From NCBI GenBank assembly GCA_026388665.1, contig JAPLJJ010000059.1, forward strand, positions 1-64,000: a DNA stretch of 64,000 nucleotides, read 5' to 3'. Both the position numbers and the translations under genes were made by a program. The notes under the pieces are model-generated. The model saw only the letters and a program-made list of their open reading frames with translations. It was not told the origin of the DNA and made no database searches. Below are positions 1-9,973 of this stretch, piece after piece. Positions within the stretch are counted from its first letter, which is position 1, and every line of letters begins with the position of its first letter. The DNA comes from Deltaproteobacteria bacterium. GTDB lineage: Bacteria > Desulfobacterota > Desulfomonilia > Desulfomonilales > Desulfomonilaceae.

Positions 1-82
1 CTAGAAGAGTCAGAGGACCTTTCCTAATTGTTCCTATGTCAAATCAGCTTTATCTACAGGCAAAAAATCGTGTGGAAATGTC

Positions 83-925
83 TTAGAAGCCAAAAGCGAT
101 TTCCGTTACTTTAAGTTCATTTATCACTTGGGTGACTCCCGGATATTGGCCCGCGATTTTCTCCGCTTTGTCTCTATCTCGTCTGTCACCAATCTTGCCT
201 GAGATTGTAACCACCCCGCCTCTTTCCATTTTGATTTCTAGATTACGGGCTACAGAAGAAGACAGTTTACGCCTAATAGTTGTTTCAATCCGTTTGGCTA
301 TCGACATGTTTTTAAGTTTTTCTTTAAGCTTGTCGTCGTCGTAGGATTTTTGGATCTTTTCTATGGCTTCAATGACCACATCAGACGCGTCGCCTGAAGA
401 ATAGTGCGCAGTGTTGATAATGACGTCATAAAGAGACCATTCATTGGGATCACTTCTGAAAATTGACCTTATAAGACTTTCTCGTTCATGATCGTACTTT
501 CGGACAAAGTCTTCCGCTTCATCTCTATCAAATCGGTACCGCTCCATAACTCGTTCCACACGGATAGAAAAAGGAGCCACCACACGGCAACTGAAAACTC
601 CCGGAATATCCTTGAGAATAACTTGAGCGCCTCTCCCTACAATGATAACGTCCCCCTGGCTGGCTTTTTCATAGGTAAGTGATTCAAAAAGGCTTGTGTA
701 AGACGGCCTATCGAAAAAGATTCTTTCAAAGAATCCCGGCCCATGTTCAGTCTCGTAAAGAGAGCAGGCCCGACTGTATTCAGAATCACAACTCTGCGCC
801 ATATTGTGAACTTGATCTCGGCCTACAAGCTCCAAACCCATCCTACGAGCAACGGTTGCAGCTATAACATCTGCGTAAGAACCAACTAATCTTGATATTG
901 TCACTATTCGCATCGTGTTCCTCAC
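83..925 (-). CDS. Cytidylate kinase-like family protein with C-terminal BON domain
   Basis: N-term ITISR..GS...IA pattern and Cmk-like body (VGRGAQVIL, RVERVMERY, DEAEDFVRKYDHER); C-term 'TTIRRKLSSSVARNLEIKMERGGVVTISGKIGDRRDRDKAEKIAGQYPGVTQVINELKV' is BON-like. Confidence 0.75.
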   Translation of the reverse strand: MRNTMRIVTISRLVGSYADVIAATVARRMGLELVGRDQVHNMAQSCDSEYSRACSLYETEHGPGFFERIFFDRPSYTSLFESLTYEKASQGDVIIVGRGAQVILKDIPGVFSCRVVAPFSIRVERVMERYRFDRDEAEDFVRKYDHERESLIRSIFRSDPNEWSLYDVIINTAHYSSGDASDVVIEAIEKIQKSYDDDKLKEKLKNMSIAKRIETTIRRKLSSSVARNLEIKMERGGVVTISGKIGDRRDRDKAEKIAGQYPGVTQVINELKVTEIAFGF

Positions 926-1055
926 TGTGGTTCACATGAAAAAGCTGATCTCAACGATTTTTCGGTTGATGATTGAGTTTATTTCAAAACCCAACTCCAG
1001 ACGCTGTCCATAAATTTGGTTCGGATAGGGTGTCTGGTCCAGCTACTATTTTGTG

Positions 1056-3263
1056 TCAAGCCCTGGTCAAAAGCAGGCCGGCTAAAGGTGGTAACGTCAA
1101 CTCCAAATACTGGCCATATCCGTGATACCGCCCTTGTTTAGCCATAATTAAACCCTCATTACCAACATTACTTCCGCCATAATATTCTGAATCCGAATTC
1201 AGGATTTCCTTATATTCCGTCAATTCAGGCACACCGACCCAGTAACCATGTCTCACAACCGGTGTGAAATTCAAAAGGCAAATCAAATACTCATTTTTGC
1301 TTTTCCGAATGTAAGACAAGGTACTATTCAGATGATCATTACAGTCAATCCAGGCAAATCCTTCGGGTTTACAATCCCATTCCCATAGCGCTCTACTCGA
1401 AACGTAAATTCTACCCAGGTCTTGAAAAAACTGTGAGATCTGAAAATGCACAGGGTATTGCAATAAGTCAGATTGGAGACTTGATTCGTGGCTCCATTCA
1501 TTCCATTCCCCAAGCTCGGATCCTGCGATAAGCAATTTTTTCCCCGGGTGAGTATACATATAGGTAAAGAGCAGACGTAAATTCGCAAATTTTTGCCAAT
1601 CATCCCCAGGCATCTTGCGAAGGAGGGAACCTTTCCCGTAAACGACCTCATCATGTGATAGCGGCAGCACGAAATTTTCGCTGTACGCGTACATCATCGA
1701 AAACGTAAGATCGTTGTGGTGAAAACAGCGATGCACAGGATCCTTTGAGAAGTAATTAAGTGTATCGTGCATCCAGCCCATATCCCACTTGAAGCCAAAA
1801 CCAAGCCCACCAAGATAAGTCGGGGTAGTGACTCCCGTCCATGCTGTGGATTCTTCCGCGACCGTGAAACATCCTGGAAACTTTCCATAAACCATTGCGT
1901 TGAATTCTTTTATGAACTCTATCGCTTCTAGGTTTTCATTCCCTCCATATATATTGGGGACCCATTCTCCTTCGGATCGACTGTAATCGAGGTAAATCAT
2001 CGACGCGACAGCGTCCACGCGCAATCCGTCTACATGATATTTGTCGAGCCAAAATAGCGCATTACTTACAAGGAAGTTTCGTACCTCATTTCGACCATAA
2101 TTAAAGATCAACGTGCCCCAGTCTCTGTGTTCTCCTTGTTTGGGGTCATCATGTTCATAAAGGGCAGTGCCGTCGAATAAACGCAGGCTATAGTCATCCT
2201 TGGGAAAATGAGCGGGAACCCAATCTAATATTACTCCGAGGTTGTTTTGATGGAGAGCGTCGACAAAAAACTTGAAATCATCAGGGGTTCCGAAACGACT
2301 GGTCGGCGCGTAATATCCTGTAACCTGATAACCCCAAGAAGCGTCGAACGGATGCTCCATTATCGGCATCAGTTCAACATGTGTGAACCCGTATTTCTTC
2401 AAATGATCGATCAAAGGCCCTACAATTTCACGATAGGTAGCCCATCGATTTCCTTCTTCGGGTATTCGCATCCATGACCCGAGATGCACCTCATAAACGT
2501 TCATGGGAGATGAAAAATGATTAATTTGTCGCCGTCTTTCTATCCATAGCCCGTCACCCCATTCGTAATGGTCCAAATTCCATAATACAGAAGCGGATCC
2601 TGGCCTGATCTCCATAAAAAACGCAAATGGATCTGTTTTGATTCTTGTGTCGTCAGCGTTTGTTTTGATTTCGTACTTATAATAGCTGCCTTGCTCCAGA
2701 CCCGGAACAAACAACTCCCAGATACCAGACGTCCCCATGCTACGCATTGGGAAAATTCTTCCGTCCCAATTATTGAAATCACCAATCGCGCTAACTCTCT
2801 TGGCGTTAGGCACCCACACGGCGAAGGAGACTCCGGCTACTCCATTTATCACCCGTGGATGAGCACCCATTTTTTCGTAAAGATCGTAGTGCTTTCCTTC
2901 CCCTGCGTAATACAAATCCTGATCGCCAAGAGTCGGCATGAAACGATACGGAGGATCAATAGTCCAGGAAAGTCCGGTCGGAAAATTGAACCTAATGAGA
3001 TAACTTAGCGGTAAAGATCGATCCGGCAGCCATAGCCAAAATAATCCAGGCGCTTGAGTTTGACTCAAGGGAAGAGTTTCTTCACCTATTATGACTTCTG
3101 CAGAAATTGCGTCAGGATGGTAGAATCTTAATATCAAACCGTCCCGGCGACCTATTCGTACCGGATGCGCTCCCAAAACACTGTGAGGATCCGAATGTTC
3201 GACTCGTAATATTCGCCGAATATCTTCAGCCGCTATACCAACCAAAAGCTCCTTCGGAAACAT
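1056..3263 (-). CDS. glgB: 1,4-alpha-glucan branching enzyme (GH13)
   Basis: 735 aa; HPFDASWGYQVTGYYAPTSRFGTPDDF, DGLRVDAVASMIYLDYSR, VAEESTAW, LPLSHDEVVYGKGSLL motifs. Confidence 0.97.
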   Translation of the reverse strand: MFPKELLVGIAAEDIRRILRVEHSDPHSVLGAHPVRIGRRDGLILRFYHPDAISAEVIIGEETLPLSQTQAPGLFWLWLPDRSLPLSYLIRFNFPTGLSWTIDPPYRFMPTLGDQDLYYAGEGKHYDLYEKMGAHPRVINGVAGVSFAVWVPNAKRVSAIGDFNNWDGRIFPMRSMGTSGIWELFVPGLEQGSYYKYEIKTNADDTRIKTDPFAFFMEIRPGSASVLWNLDHYEWGDGLWIERRRQINHFSSPMNVYEVHLGSWMRIPEEGNRWATYREIVGPLIDHLKKYGFTHVELMPIMEHPFDASWGYQVTGYYAPTSRFGTPDDFKFFVDALHQNNLGVILDWVPAHFPKDDYSLRLFDGTALYEHDDPKQGEHRDWGTLIFNYGRNEVRNFLVSNALFWLDKYHVDGLRVDAVASMIYLDYSRSEGEWVPNIYGGNENLEAIEFIKEFNAMVYGKFPGCFTVAEESTAWTGVTTPTYLGGLGFGFKWDMGWMHDTLNYFSKDPVHRCFHHNDLTFSMMYAYSENFVLPLSHDEVVYGKGSLLRKMPGDDWQKFANLRLLFTYMYTHPGKKLLIAGSELGEWNEWSHESSLQSDLLQYPVHFQISQFFQDLGRIYVSSRALWEWDCKPEGFAWIDCNDHLNSTLSYIRKSKNEYLICLLNFTPVVRHGYWVGVPELTEYKEILNSDSEYYGGSNVGNEGLIMAKQGRYHGYGQYLELTLPPLAGLLLTRA

Positions 3264-3374
3264 GACAACCCCTGAAACGCTCGTCTAGTAATGTCTCTGA
3301 TTTTAGTCGCCCGGGTCCAAAAAAAGAATCATCAGGATTAAACAAATCCGTCGAGATATGGCAGGAAGAGGCGA

Positions 3375-4124
3375 TCACAGTGGTTCATTCGGCAATGGTA
3401 TGTTTTCGGGTTTTACATAAAGTATCCTATGACAATTTGGACAAAAAACAAATTCCTGTTGTCGTAAAACCCTAATACCCAGTTGAGGTGTAATTGCTAT
3501 ATGACAACCATCACATGATCCGTTTACCATTTCTGCGATCGCATTTCCTCGAAATTTCCTTACCATTGTGTAACGCTTGTAATGTTCCTGATCTATACCT
3601 TCTGCGAGTTGTTTTTGCTCAATTTTTAGGGATTCTAACGCTTCTGACGCATCTGCCAGCATCTTTTCAGATTGAGTTTTTTTGTCTATTAGATTTTTCT
3701 CACAATCATCGTATTCGGCCTGTTTACGATCTAGATTTTTTTTCAATTGTTCAAGCCGACTCATCAATTCCAGTATGGTCTCCTCAATCTCTCCGGCCAC
3801 CTTTTTTCCAAGCCTTATCTCCCTAGAGAGAGCTTCATGTTCTTTAAGGTTCTTGATATTTAGAAGTCGCCGCTCTGATCTTTTGATCTTTTCTTGTTCC
3901 GTACTCAATTCAGCTTCTTTTTTCTCAAGGTCCTTTTCAGTAATCCCCAATGTATCCTGAGTCTCAGCAATCTCGTGCCTCAAAGACACAAGGTTTCTGG
4001 CCATTTCCTGAAGTTCTTTTGGTACCCGATCAAGAACAATCTTGTGTTGATCAATCTGGGTATCTGTGTCCTGAAGTCGCATAAGCAGTTGCAACTGTTC
4101 CTTCAATTGATGATTCCTCCTCAT
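3375..4124 (-). CDS. Coiled-coil protein with C4-type zinc ribbon (DUF164/CdsZ-like)
   Basis: Long coiled coil then 'CDGCHIAITPQ...FCPNCHRILY'. Confidence 0.85.
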   Translation of the reverse strand: MRRNHQLKEQLQLLMRLQDTDTQIDQHKIVLDRVPKELQEMARNLVSLRHEIAETQDTLGITEKDLEKKEAELSTEQEKIKRSERRLLNIKNLKEHEALSREIRLGKKVAGEIEETILELMSRLEQLKKNLDRKQAEYDDCEKNLIDKKTQSEKMLADASEALESLKIEQKQLAEGIDQEHYKRYTMVRKFRGNAIAEMVNGSCDGCHIAITPQLGIRVLRQQEFVFCPNCHRILYVKPENIPLPNEPL

Positions 4125-4918
4125 CCTTCAAAGCGTATATCGGCAAATGGATTTCTTTCTCCTCTAAAAGGGCAGAGTTTGATTTCCCAACCGAGTTTTA
4201 AGAATTGTTCTTCAAATTTATCTCGCATTAATTCAACCACACACTTTTCCAATCCAAAATGTCCCGCGTCTATCACTGAAATATCTGATTCCTGGCTATC
4301 CAGAGCGCTGTGGTAACGGACATCACCAGTGACCATTACATCCGCTTTGGCCAAAATTGCCTGGTCCAGATAGCCCATTCCACTGCCCGAAACGATGAAC
4401 ACCGAACTTACAACCTTGTCTAACGGGCCGATTATTCTAACGGAGTCCAAATTCAATTTTCGACATAGCGTTTGAGCCAGATCAAAAACTGTATGCGATT
4501 TAGGGAGTCGCGCTAACCTTGCGCTCGGCGCGTTATTCGGAACCTCAGCGTCTTCAAGTCCCAACATCTCTGTAAGAAAATCGTTCAGGCCACCTGCCGC
4601 TGCGTCAAGATTAGTATGCAGGCTCATGATGTCCACACTCGCTGCTGCGGCCATCAGGATAACTTTTCCGTAGGTATCGGAAGCCAAAATCTTTTTTATT
4701 GGATTTAGAAATACTGGATGATGACTGATCAATAAATCACAGTTGTTAACTGATGCGAAACGAACGGCATCAACAGACGCGTTGAGGCTAAAAGCAATTG
4801 AGCTGATGGCTCTAGAAAGGTCCCCAACTTGTACTCCACTGTTGTCCCAGGGTTCCGCACAACTAAAAGGGAACATTCGGTCCGCCACCTGCTGAATATG
4901 CGAAAGTGTGGGAACCAT
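4121..4918 (-). CDS. Nif3-like dinuclear metal centre protein
   Basis: AEPWDNSGVQVGD, DLLISHHPVF, LHTNLDAAAGGLND, VTGDVRYHSALD, DAGHFGLE motifs; overlaps preceding CDS by 4 nt. Confidence 0.92.
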   Translation of the reverse strand: MVPTLSHIQQVADRMFPFSCAEPWDNSGVQVGDLSRAISSIAFSLNASVDAVRFASVNNCDLLISHHPVFLNPIKKILASDTYGKVILMAAAASVDIMSLHTNLDAAAGGLNDFLTEMLGLEDAEVPNNAPSARLARLPKSHTVFDLAQTLCRKLNLDSVRIIGPLDKVVSSVFIVSGSGMGYLDQAILAKADVMVTGDVRYHSALDSQESDISVIDAGHFGLEKCVVELMRDKFEEQFLKLGWEIKLCPFRGERNPFADIRFEG

Positions 4919-4962
4919 TAGCCGAATTTAACTCCGTGTTGTGTCTGAAAAATCATCCCTAT

Positions 4963-4996
4963 AAAAAAATCACGGGGAGCCTGGTTTGGCTCCCCG
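4963..4996 (-). terminator. Rho-independent terminator downstream of the tRNA gene
   Basis: CGGGGAGCC (4973-4981) / GGCTCCCCG (4988-4996), 9 bp perfect stem, 6-nt loop, followed on the minus strand by TGATTTTTTT. Confidence 0.85.
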
Positions 4997-5056
4997 CAGG
5001 AAAACATCAAGAAAATATGTGTGACAAACAAGTTTCATTTAAGGCTTCCGAAAAAA

Positions 5057-5132
5057 TGGTGGGCCCACCTGGATTCGAACCAGGGACCAACCGGTTATGA
5101 GCCGGGGGCTCTACCAGCTGAGCTATGGGCCC
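5057..5132 (-). tRNA. tRNA with CAT anticodon (elongator Met or Ile2)
   Basis: Reverse complement GGGCCCATAGCTCAGCTGGTAGAGCCCCCGGCTCATAACCGGTTGGTCCCTGGTTCGAATCCAGGTGGGCCCACCA folds as a cloverleaf with 7-bp acceptor, GTTCGAAT T-loop and encoded CCA; G1-C72 pair argues against initiator Met. Confidence 0.95.
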
Positions 5133-5251
5133 CTACTGTATGGTAACTTTTTATTTTATATAAACAATAAGCTTTAGTCAATAACGGGGAGAAAATTTTT
5201 GCAAATATTCACTGATCCGAGGTGAACTCGATCCGAAAAGAATCGGGTAGG

Positions 5252-5878
5252 CTAATATCCCCACCAACGGCGATAAGGATCCTGAGAATTCGGCCATTGA
5301 TTGTTAACACTTTGACGATATTGGTCTTGGCCTGCTGCCTCGGAATAAGGCATAACGGTTTCTCTACCCTCTACCTCTTTTACTTCCGTCACTGTAACAA
5401 TTACTTTGTCAAGCAAAGCTCGTCGCTTTTTTAATATGTTACCGGTGTCTTTGTTACGGTTGGACTTGTCAGACTGAAGACACTGCTGTAGTTCGCCAAA
5501 AACCTTGTTCTCTATATTCATAAGGTTTCGCAACTCTTTCCTCTGTCCTGCCAATAAATCTTCTTTAATCTGAAGGGCTTCAGAGACTTGCGCAGCGATT
5601 GTCTTGGATTCATTAGGATTTACTACGGGTTTCTTGATTATACGTTCTATGGCTGTTTGTTCTAAGCTTGTGAACCCGTCTGATTTCTCTTTTATATCCT
5701 GATATAGTTGCTCCCAACGATTTTTCAATTGGGAACAATCGGATTCCGGTCCCTGGGCTAGCGCCGGTCCTCTGGCGCAAAAAATCAACATTAAGCATAA
5801 AAATAAAATAGATCCGGAAAGTTTGGCCAGGATTTGCAGCCGCCAGTTCACTATGCGTATCTCCTTTCTTTCGGACAA
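5252..5878 (-). CDS. Hypothetical exported protein
   Basis: 208 aa with N-terminal hydrophobic signal-like segment (ILAKLSGSILFLCLMLIFCARGPALAQG). Confidence 0.65.
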   Translation of the reverse strand: MSERKEIRIVNWRLQILAKLSGSILFLCLMLIFCARGPALAQGPESDCSQLKNRWEQLYQDIKEKSDGFTSLEQTAIERIIKKPVVNPNESKTIAAQVSEALQIKEDLLAGQRKELRNLMNIENKVFGELQQCLQSDKSNRNKDTGNILKKRRALLDKVIVTVTEVKEVEGRETVMPYSEAAGQDQYRQSVNNQWPNSQDPYRRWWGY

Positions 5879-6027
5879 TGTAATAATATTAAGATAGTTA
5901 AATCAATTGTTGCAACACTATATTAAACTATTTCGAGAACTTTTTCCAGAAACTTTATATGTCTTGAGTTATATTTATCAAATAATAAATTTACGCTATC
6001 GATTTTTTTATATAATCAATAATATTT

Positions 6028-6348
6028 TTAGTTCGCTTTATTGCCTCGGGATACCTGCTCCATTATATAAGACATCTTTTCTGAAATAGCGTGATATATC
6101 CCACCCCTTTCAAAAGAATCCTGCAATAATTCGATGAATCGCTCAAACGCGTTTTCAGCTTCAAGAATGAACTTGGCGTTTTCAGCTTCTTCTCGCGTAA
6201 ATTCATTGTTTTCATTTCGAGCTACATTCTCGAACATTGCTCGAAAACCTTTTTTATCCCCCCAAAAAACAACAACATTTTCCATGTATTCATTTATAGC
6301 GCGTATTTCTTTCAGTAATTCTTCGCGAGTCATTGATTCGTAATTCAT
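6028..6348 (-). CDS. Hypothetical small acidic protein
   Basis: 106 aa ORF, in tandem with 6366-6671; no family recognised. Confidence 0.55.
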   Translation of the reverse strand: MNYESMTREELLKEIRAINEYMENVVVFWGDKKGFRAMFENVARNENNEFTREEAENAKFILEAENAFERFIELLQDSFERGGIYHAISEKMSYIMEQVSRGNKAN

Positions 6349-6365
6349 AGTTTCTCCTTAATAAT

Positions 6366-6671
6366 TTAAAATCTTACAGGAAGTTCATTAATTTCCTTTA
6401 AATCCTGTTTATTTAATGTCTTAGAAATATTTTCCTCCCAACGGAAAAATTTCCTTGATAGGCTTTCAACCTTTGATAAGGTTTCAGAGATTTCTTCAGC
6501 TAAAACTCTGTCGTGATTTCTTTGTGCCCTGACAAGCTTTTCATTAAGATAGTTAATTAGTTTGCGGGCCTGTTCCGGACTCTCCAGGTAGACATGTGGG
6601 TCGTATGGACTGCCTGCCCTTTGCTTAGGGCTCCATCGCGTCCTTATGTCATTGATATGTTCTCGTAGCAT
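6366..6671 (-). CDS. Hypothetical protein
   Basis: 101 aa helical ORF directly upstream of and co-directional with 6028-6348. Confidence 0.5.
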   Translation of the reverse strand: MLREHINDIRTRWSPKQRAGSPYDPHVYLESPEQARKLINYLNEKLVRAQRNHDRVLAEEISETLSKVESLSRKFFRWEENISKTLNKQDLKEINELPVRF

Positions 6672-6978
6672 TAAGAAAGATCCCTCGAAAAAATAAAAAA
6701 CAATCCTTTCTTTAAAAATAAACTAGTTAGTATATTTGAAAAAAAAAGAGACGCTGTGTGAATAATACTCTAATTATGGTTAAAACTCAAGGCGATAGCC
6801 GCAAACCCCCCGTCTGCACGAAACCCTTAAACACATTGCTCTTCGACGCGTTAATCAGGTCAACCACAATATTTAGGTGGATCCGGGTCCAATATTAGCT
6901 AAACCTAATTTGTAACACCTTGAAACTAGATAAGACTCTATGATAGAATTTTGTTTAATAGATTGACAGGGTGCTTCC

Positions 6979-7263
6979 ATGCGACTTTTCAAAGCGTGTT
7001 TATTGTTTGTTGGAGTTTTATTCATACTTTTGATTGAAGGTCACGTGGGATTAACCAACCAAGTATGGACCAAGTGCCATATTACTTGCAGATGTCTCCA
7101 AGATAATTCCGTGGGAAATTTCTCTTTTGTTATTCCGGTAGATCGATCCCCTGACATTGGTTTTGACGCAGACCTAGCCTGTAAGACTTATGGCCACCAG
7201 GTTTGTTCGGACGGGTGTAATGGATTAAAGTTTTCTTATACTTATCAGGTAACCTCTCCCTGA
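6979..7263 (+). CDS. Small secreted Cys-rich hypothetical protein
   Basis: Hydrophobic N-term (LFKACLLFVGVLFILLIEG) then CHITCRC...ACKTYGHQVCSDGC. Confidence 0.55.
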   Translation: MRLFKACLLFVGVLFILLIEGHVGLTNQVWTKCHITCRCLQDNSVGNFSFVIPVDRSPDIGFDADLACKTYGHQVCSDGCNGLKFSYTYQVTSP

Positions 7264-7363
7264 ACGAACTGCCTTACGAAAAGACGAACGATCTCGCAAA
7301 CCAGCATTTAACCCTGTTTGTTTAAGAATTTCCGATTGTTGATTCGGACTTGGTGATTCGGGG

Positions 7364-7543
7364 CTATGTTCTTTTTGAACGCCCACGCCCCAGAGCTATG
7401 AGAACAATAGCCACAGCCAGCAGGATTGCGCCAAAAACAGCTTCCGTCGTCCGGCCCTTAAAATAAAGCAAACCAAGTAAAAAACCACTTGTTGTGACAA
7501 GAATAAGAGCAAACCAATCGCTGTTGAAAATCTTTTTTATCAT
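7364..7543 (-). CDS. Small membrane protein, absent from supplied ORF track (59 aa)
   Basis: Manual translation: MIKKIFNSDWFALILVTTSGFLLGLLYFKGRTTEAVFGAILLAVAIVLIALGRGRSKRT*; two hydrophobic helices. Confidence 0.5.
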   Translation of the reverse strand: MIKKIFNSDWFALILVTTSGFLLGLLYFKGRTTEAVFGAILLAVAIVLIALGRGRSKRT

Positions 7544-7558
7544 TCGCGCTTATATATC

Positions 7559-9955
7559 TCATTGAATCGCGGACAATTTATCATGGTATCTTGAACGGTT
7601 CATGAATGAGAAATAGAGAAGGTAATCCAAACTTCTCAATGTCTGGAGGGCTTGTTCCATTGTTTTTTTAGCTTGATCAAGTTTCCCCAGTTTTTGGTAA
7701 AAAACAGATCTCTCAGCCATTAATGACACGTTTGATAATTCATAGTATTTGGAAGCTTCCTCAAAATGTTCAGTCCTAGCGTACATCTTTCCCAGCTCAA
7801 GAAGCGACTTGATCTCTCCTTGGGTATCTCCGGCTTCTCGAGCCAACCAGAGAGTCTCATAGTTGCTAAGCGCAGCGTCTACGTTCAGCCCGAGCTTTCC
7901 TGCTAGATATTTTGTCTTGGTCCTGATGGTTTTATTTGAGTTTTTCGAAAGGAACTGTGACCAGGTCAAATCCTCTAGCGCCTCGGTTGGTTTTCCAAGT
8001 TTTTCATGAACCAGCCCTCTAAACTGTAACGCGTTAGCTCTTCCATCGTAGATCGAAAGTTTTTCTCGAAAAGTAAGGGCAATATTGACTGCATTCAAGG
8101 CTTTTTCATAATCACCGGCGTCCGAGTACTTTCTCGACAACCTCTCCAGAACCACTGCCATTTTTGCTTCGTCATTTTGTTTTCTCAGACTTCTTAGCTC
8201 GAGAAGATCCTCTTTGATAGATTTTTCTACATCCTTCTTAGAAACAACTTGTTTCGTCTCAGGACGGCTACTGGCTGCTACAGAAATGGGTTTGGTCGTA
8301 TCAGGATGTTTCGCTGTTGGAGATTCTACCCCGGTTTTAGTTTCGTCTATTCGCTTTGTCGATTTGCTTGTGACTTTATTATCAATTGAAGATGCCGACG
8401 CGCTTGATTGAATACTTTCTTTCTCCCTCTGTAAGCCTTTCTCGGGCTTCGTGTCAAAGACAGATCTAACAGCGCCGGAACTCATTTTAGGAACCGTCTT
8501 CGACGAAATGATTGAAACTTTGGACGCCTCATCCTGGATCGTTTGCTGAGACAGAGCTTTAGAAAGTTGGGCTGGTTCTTTTATAGGACCTTTTTCCGGT
8601 TGAATTTTGGTTTGTACGTCGATCGGCTTTGTCGTGCTTTTTCTTTGATCAAAAGAGCCATCGACCATATCCTGAATTCCTTGGGATAACGTAGGGCGTC
8701 CCAACAAATCTGCCTGCTCACGAGCCTGCGTAAATATCGCCAGGGCCTTTTCGTTGGATTTCTCAATCCTTTTCAGTCTGGCCAGTTCAATAAGGGCCAG
8801 GATCTTTTCATCCTGAGCTTTTACTGTGGAGAAAATTTTCAAGGAGTTATCTATAGCCTCTTCAGCTTTAAGATAATCTCCTCGTCGAATGTAGATTCGT
8901 CCGATTTCAAGAAGCGCCCATCCTACGGCCCGGTAATTTTTATTCCTTCTTTCAAGTTGACGAATATCTTCAAACCTCACCATCGCCTTGTGGTCATCAG
9001 ATTTTTCAACAAATTCCGTTCCTTGACGAAGAATTTCCGCAGATGCGGGGCCGAGTTGGCCAGTCATTTTGTCCCTGATTTGTCTGTTGAAGGTTTCCAA
9101 TGCCTCCGGTAGATTTGTCTGTATAGGTCTTTGAGTATTTGCTTTTACAATTTCTTCAATATAATTAGGATGTTTATTCGCCAGAACTATTTCACGAGAA
9201 CGTTTGCTTGCTGCTGTTGGTGGCTTACCTGAAGGCGGGTGATTGTTTTTAGAAATTCTTTCAGATTCATTTCTCGAAGCTTCCGCAGGAGCCACAGGGA
9301 GTAAAGATCCGCTGCTATGTGGATCCAGAGCCGCTATCTTCTTTTCCACGAGGGCAATAATTTCCGGCTCTTTTATCACTCCCAGAGCTACTTGATACAT
9401 TTTTAGAGCTTTGTCTTTGTCTCCTAAATGTTCAAGCGATTGCCCCATGAATAAGAAAGATCTTGGGTCTACCGGATGCAGGGAAACTGCATTATCGAAA
9501 TCTTTAATGGCTGAACGGTGATCCCCTTTAGCAGCTTTGGCAATCCCGATATTGGTGAAGATCTTACCTTCTAATCCCCCGTACTTTAAAGCCTCCTGAA
9601 AATCTGCAAGGGCGTCATCGTAACGACCCTGTTCTAGATAAACAACCCCTCTGTTGTTCAACGAGTTCGTGTAATGGGGGTTAATCTCCAGAGATTTGTT
9701 GTAATCCTCTAGTGCCTTATCAAGATCGCCTAACCTCTTGAAAGCTACTCCGCGATCATTGAAGTATTTGTATTCATTAGGGTTACTTTCTGTAGCCTTG
9801 GTCAGGTGTTGCAAGGCTTCCCTAAAATTTCCGTTCTTCATCGCTATGAGGCCAGCGTTATATTCTTGATGGTCGGAAATTCCCGCTGCGTTAACGTCAG
9901 CACCGAGGGACACAAGGACGAGGGTCAACAAAATCAGTTTCCAGAATGACTTCAT
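7559..9955 (-). CDS. Exported tetratricopeptide repeat protein
   Basis: 798 aa, signal-like N-term, TPR repeats (YKYFNDRGVAFKRLGDLDKALEDYNKSLEINPHYTNSLNNRGVVYLEQGRYDDALADFQEAL) at both ends with a low-complexity Ser/Lys/Thr-rich linker. Confidence 0.85.
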   Translation of the reverse strand: MKSFWKLILLTLVLVSLGADVNAAGISDHQEYNAGLIAMKNGNFREALQHLTKATESNPNEYKYFNDRGVAFKRLGDLDKALEDYNKSLEINPHYTNSLNNRGVVYLEQGRYDDALADFQEALKYGGLEGKIFTNIGIAKAAKGDHRSAIKDFDNAVSLHPVDPRSFLFMGQSLEHLGDKDKALKMYQVALGVIKEPEIIALVEKKIAALDPHSSGSLLPVAPAEASRNESERISKNNHPPSGKPPTAASKRSREIVLANKHPNYIEEIVKANTQRPIQTNLPEALETFNRQIRDKMTGQLGPASAEILRQGTEFVEKSDDHKAMVRFEDIRQLERRNKNYRAVGWALLEIGRIYIRRGDYLKAEEAIDNSLKIFSTVKAQDEKILALIELARLKRIEKSNEKALAIFTQAREQADLLGRPTLSQGIQDMVDGSFDQRKSTTKPIDVQTKIQPEKGPIKEPAQLSKALSQQTIQDEASKVSIISSKTVPKMSSGAVRSVFDTKPEKGLQREKESIQSSASASSIDNKVTSKSTKRIDETKTGVESPTAKHPDTTKPISVAASSRPETKQVVSKKDVEKSIKEDLLELRSLRKQNDEAKMAVVLERLSRKYSDAGDYEKALNAVNIALTFREKLSIYDGRANALQFRGLVHEKLGKPTEALEDLTWSQFLSKNSNKTIRTKTKYLAGKLGLNVDAALSNYETLWLAREAGDTQGEIKSLLELGKMYARTEHFEEASKYYELSNVSLMAERSVFYQKLGKLDQAKKTMEQALQTLRSLDYLLYFSFMNRSRYHDKLSAIQ

Positions 9956-9973
9956 CTGAGATTCCTTATGAAA

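Noticed and set aside
3494-4316. Overlapping plus-strand ORFs rich in Phe/Ser/Leu
   Set aside because: Antisense shadows of the coiled-coil zinc-ribbon and Nif3-like genes.
5057-5132. tRNA as an integration hotspot for a mobile element
   Set aside because: No integrase, direct repeat or phage/ICE genes seen on either side.
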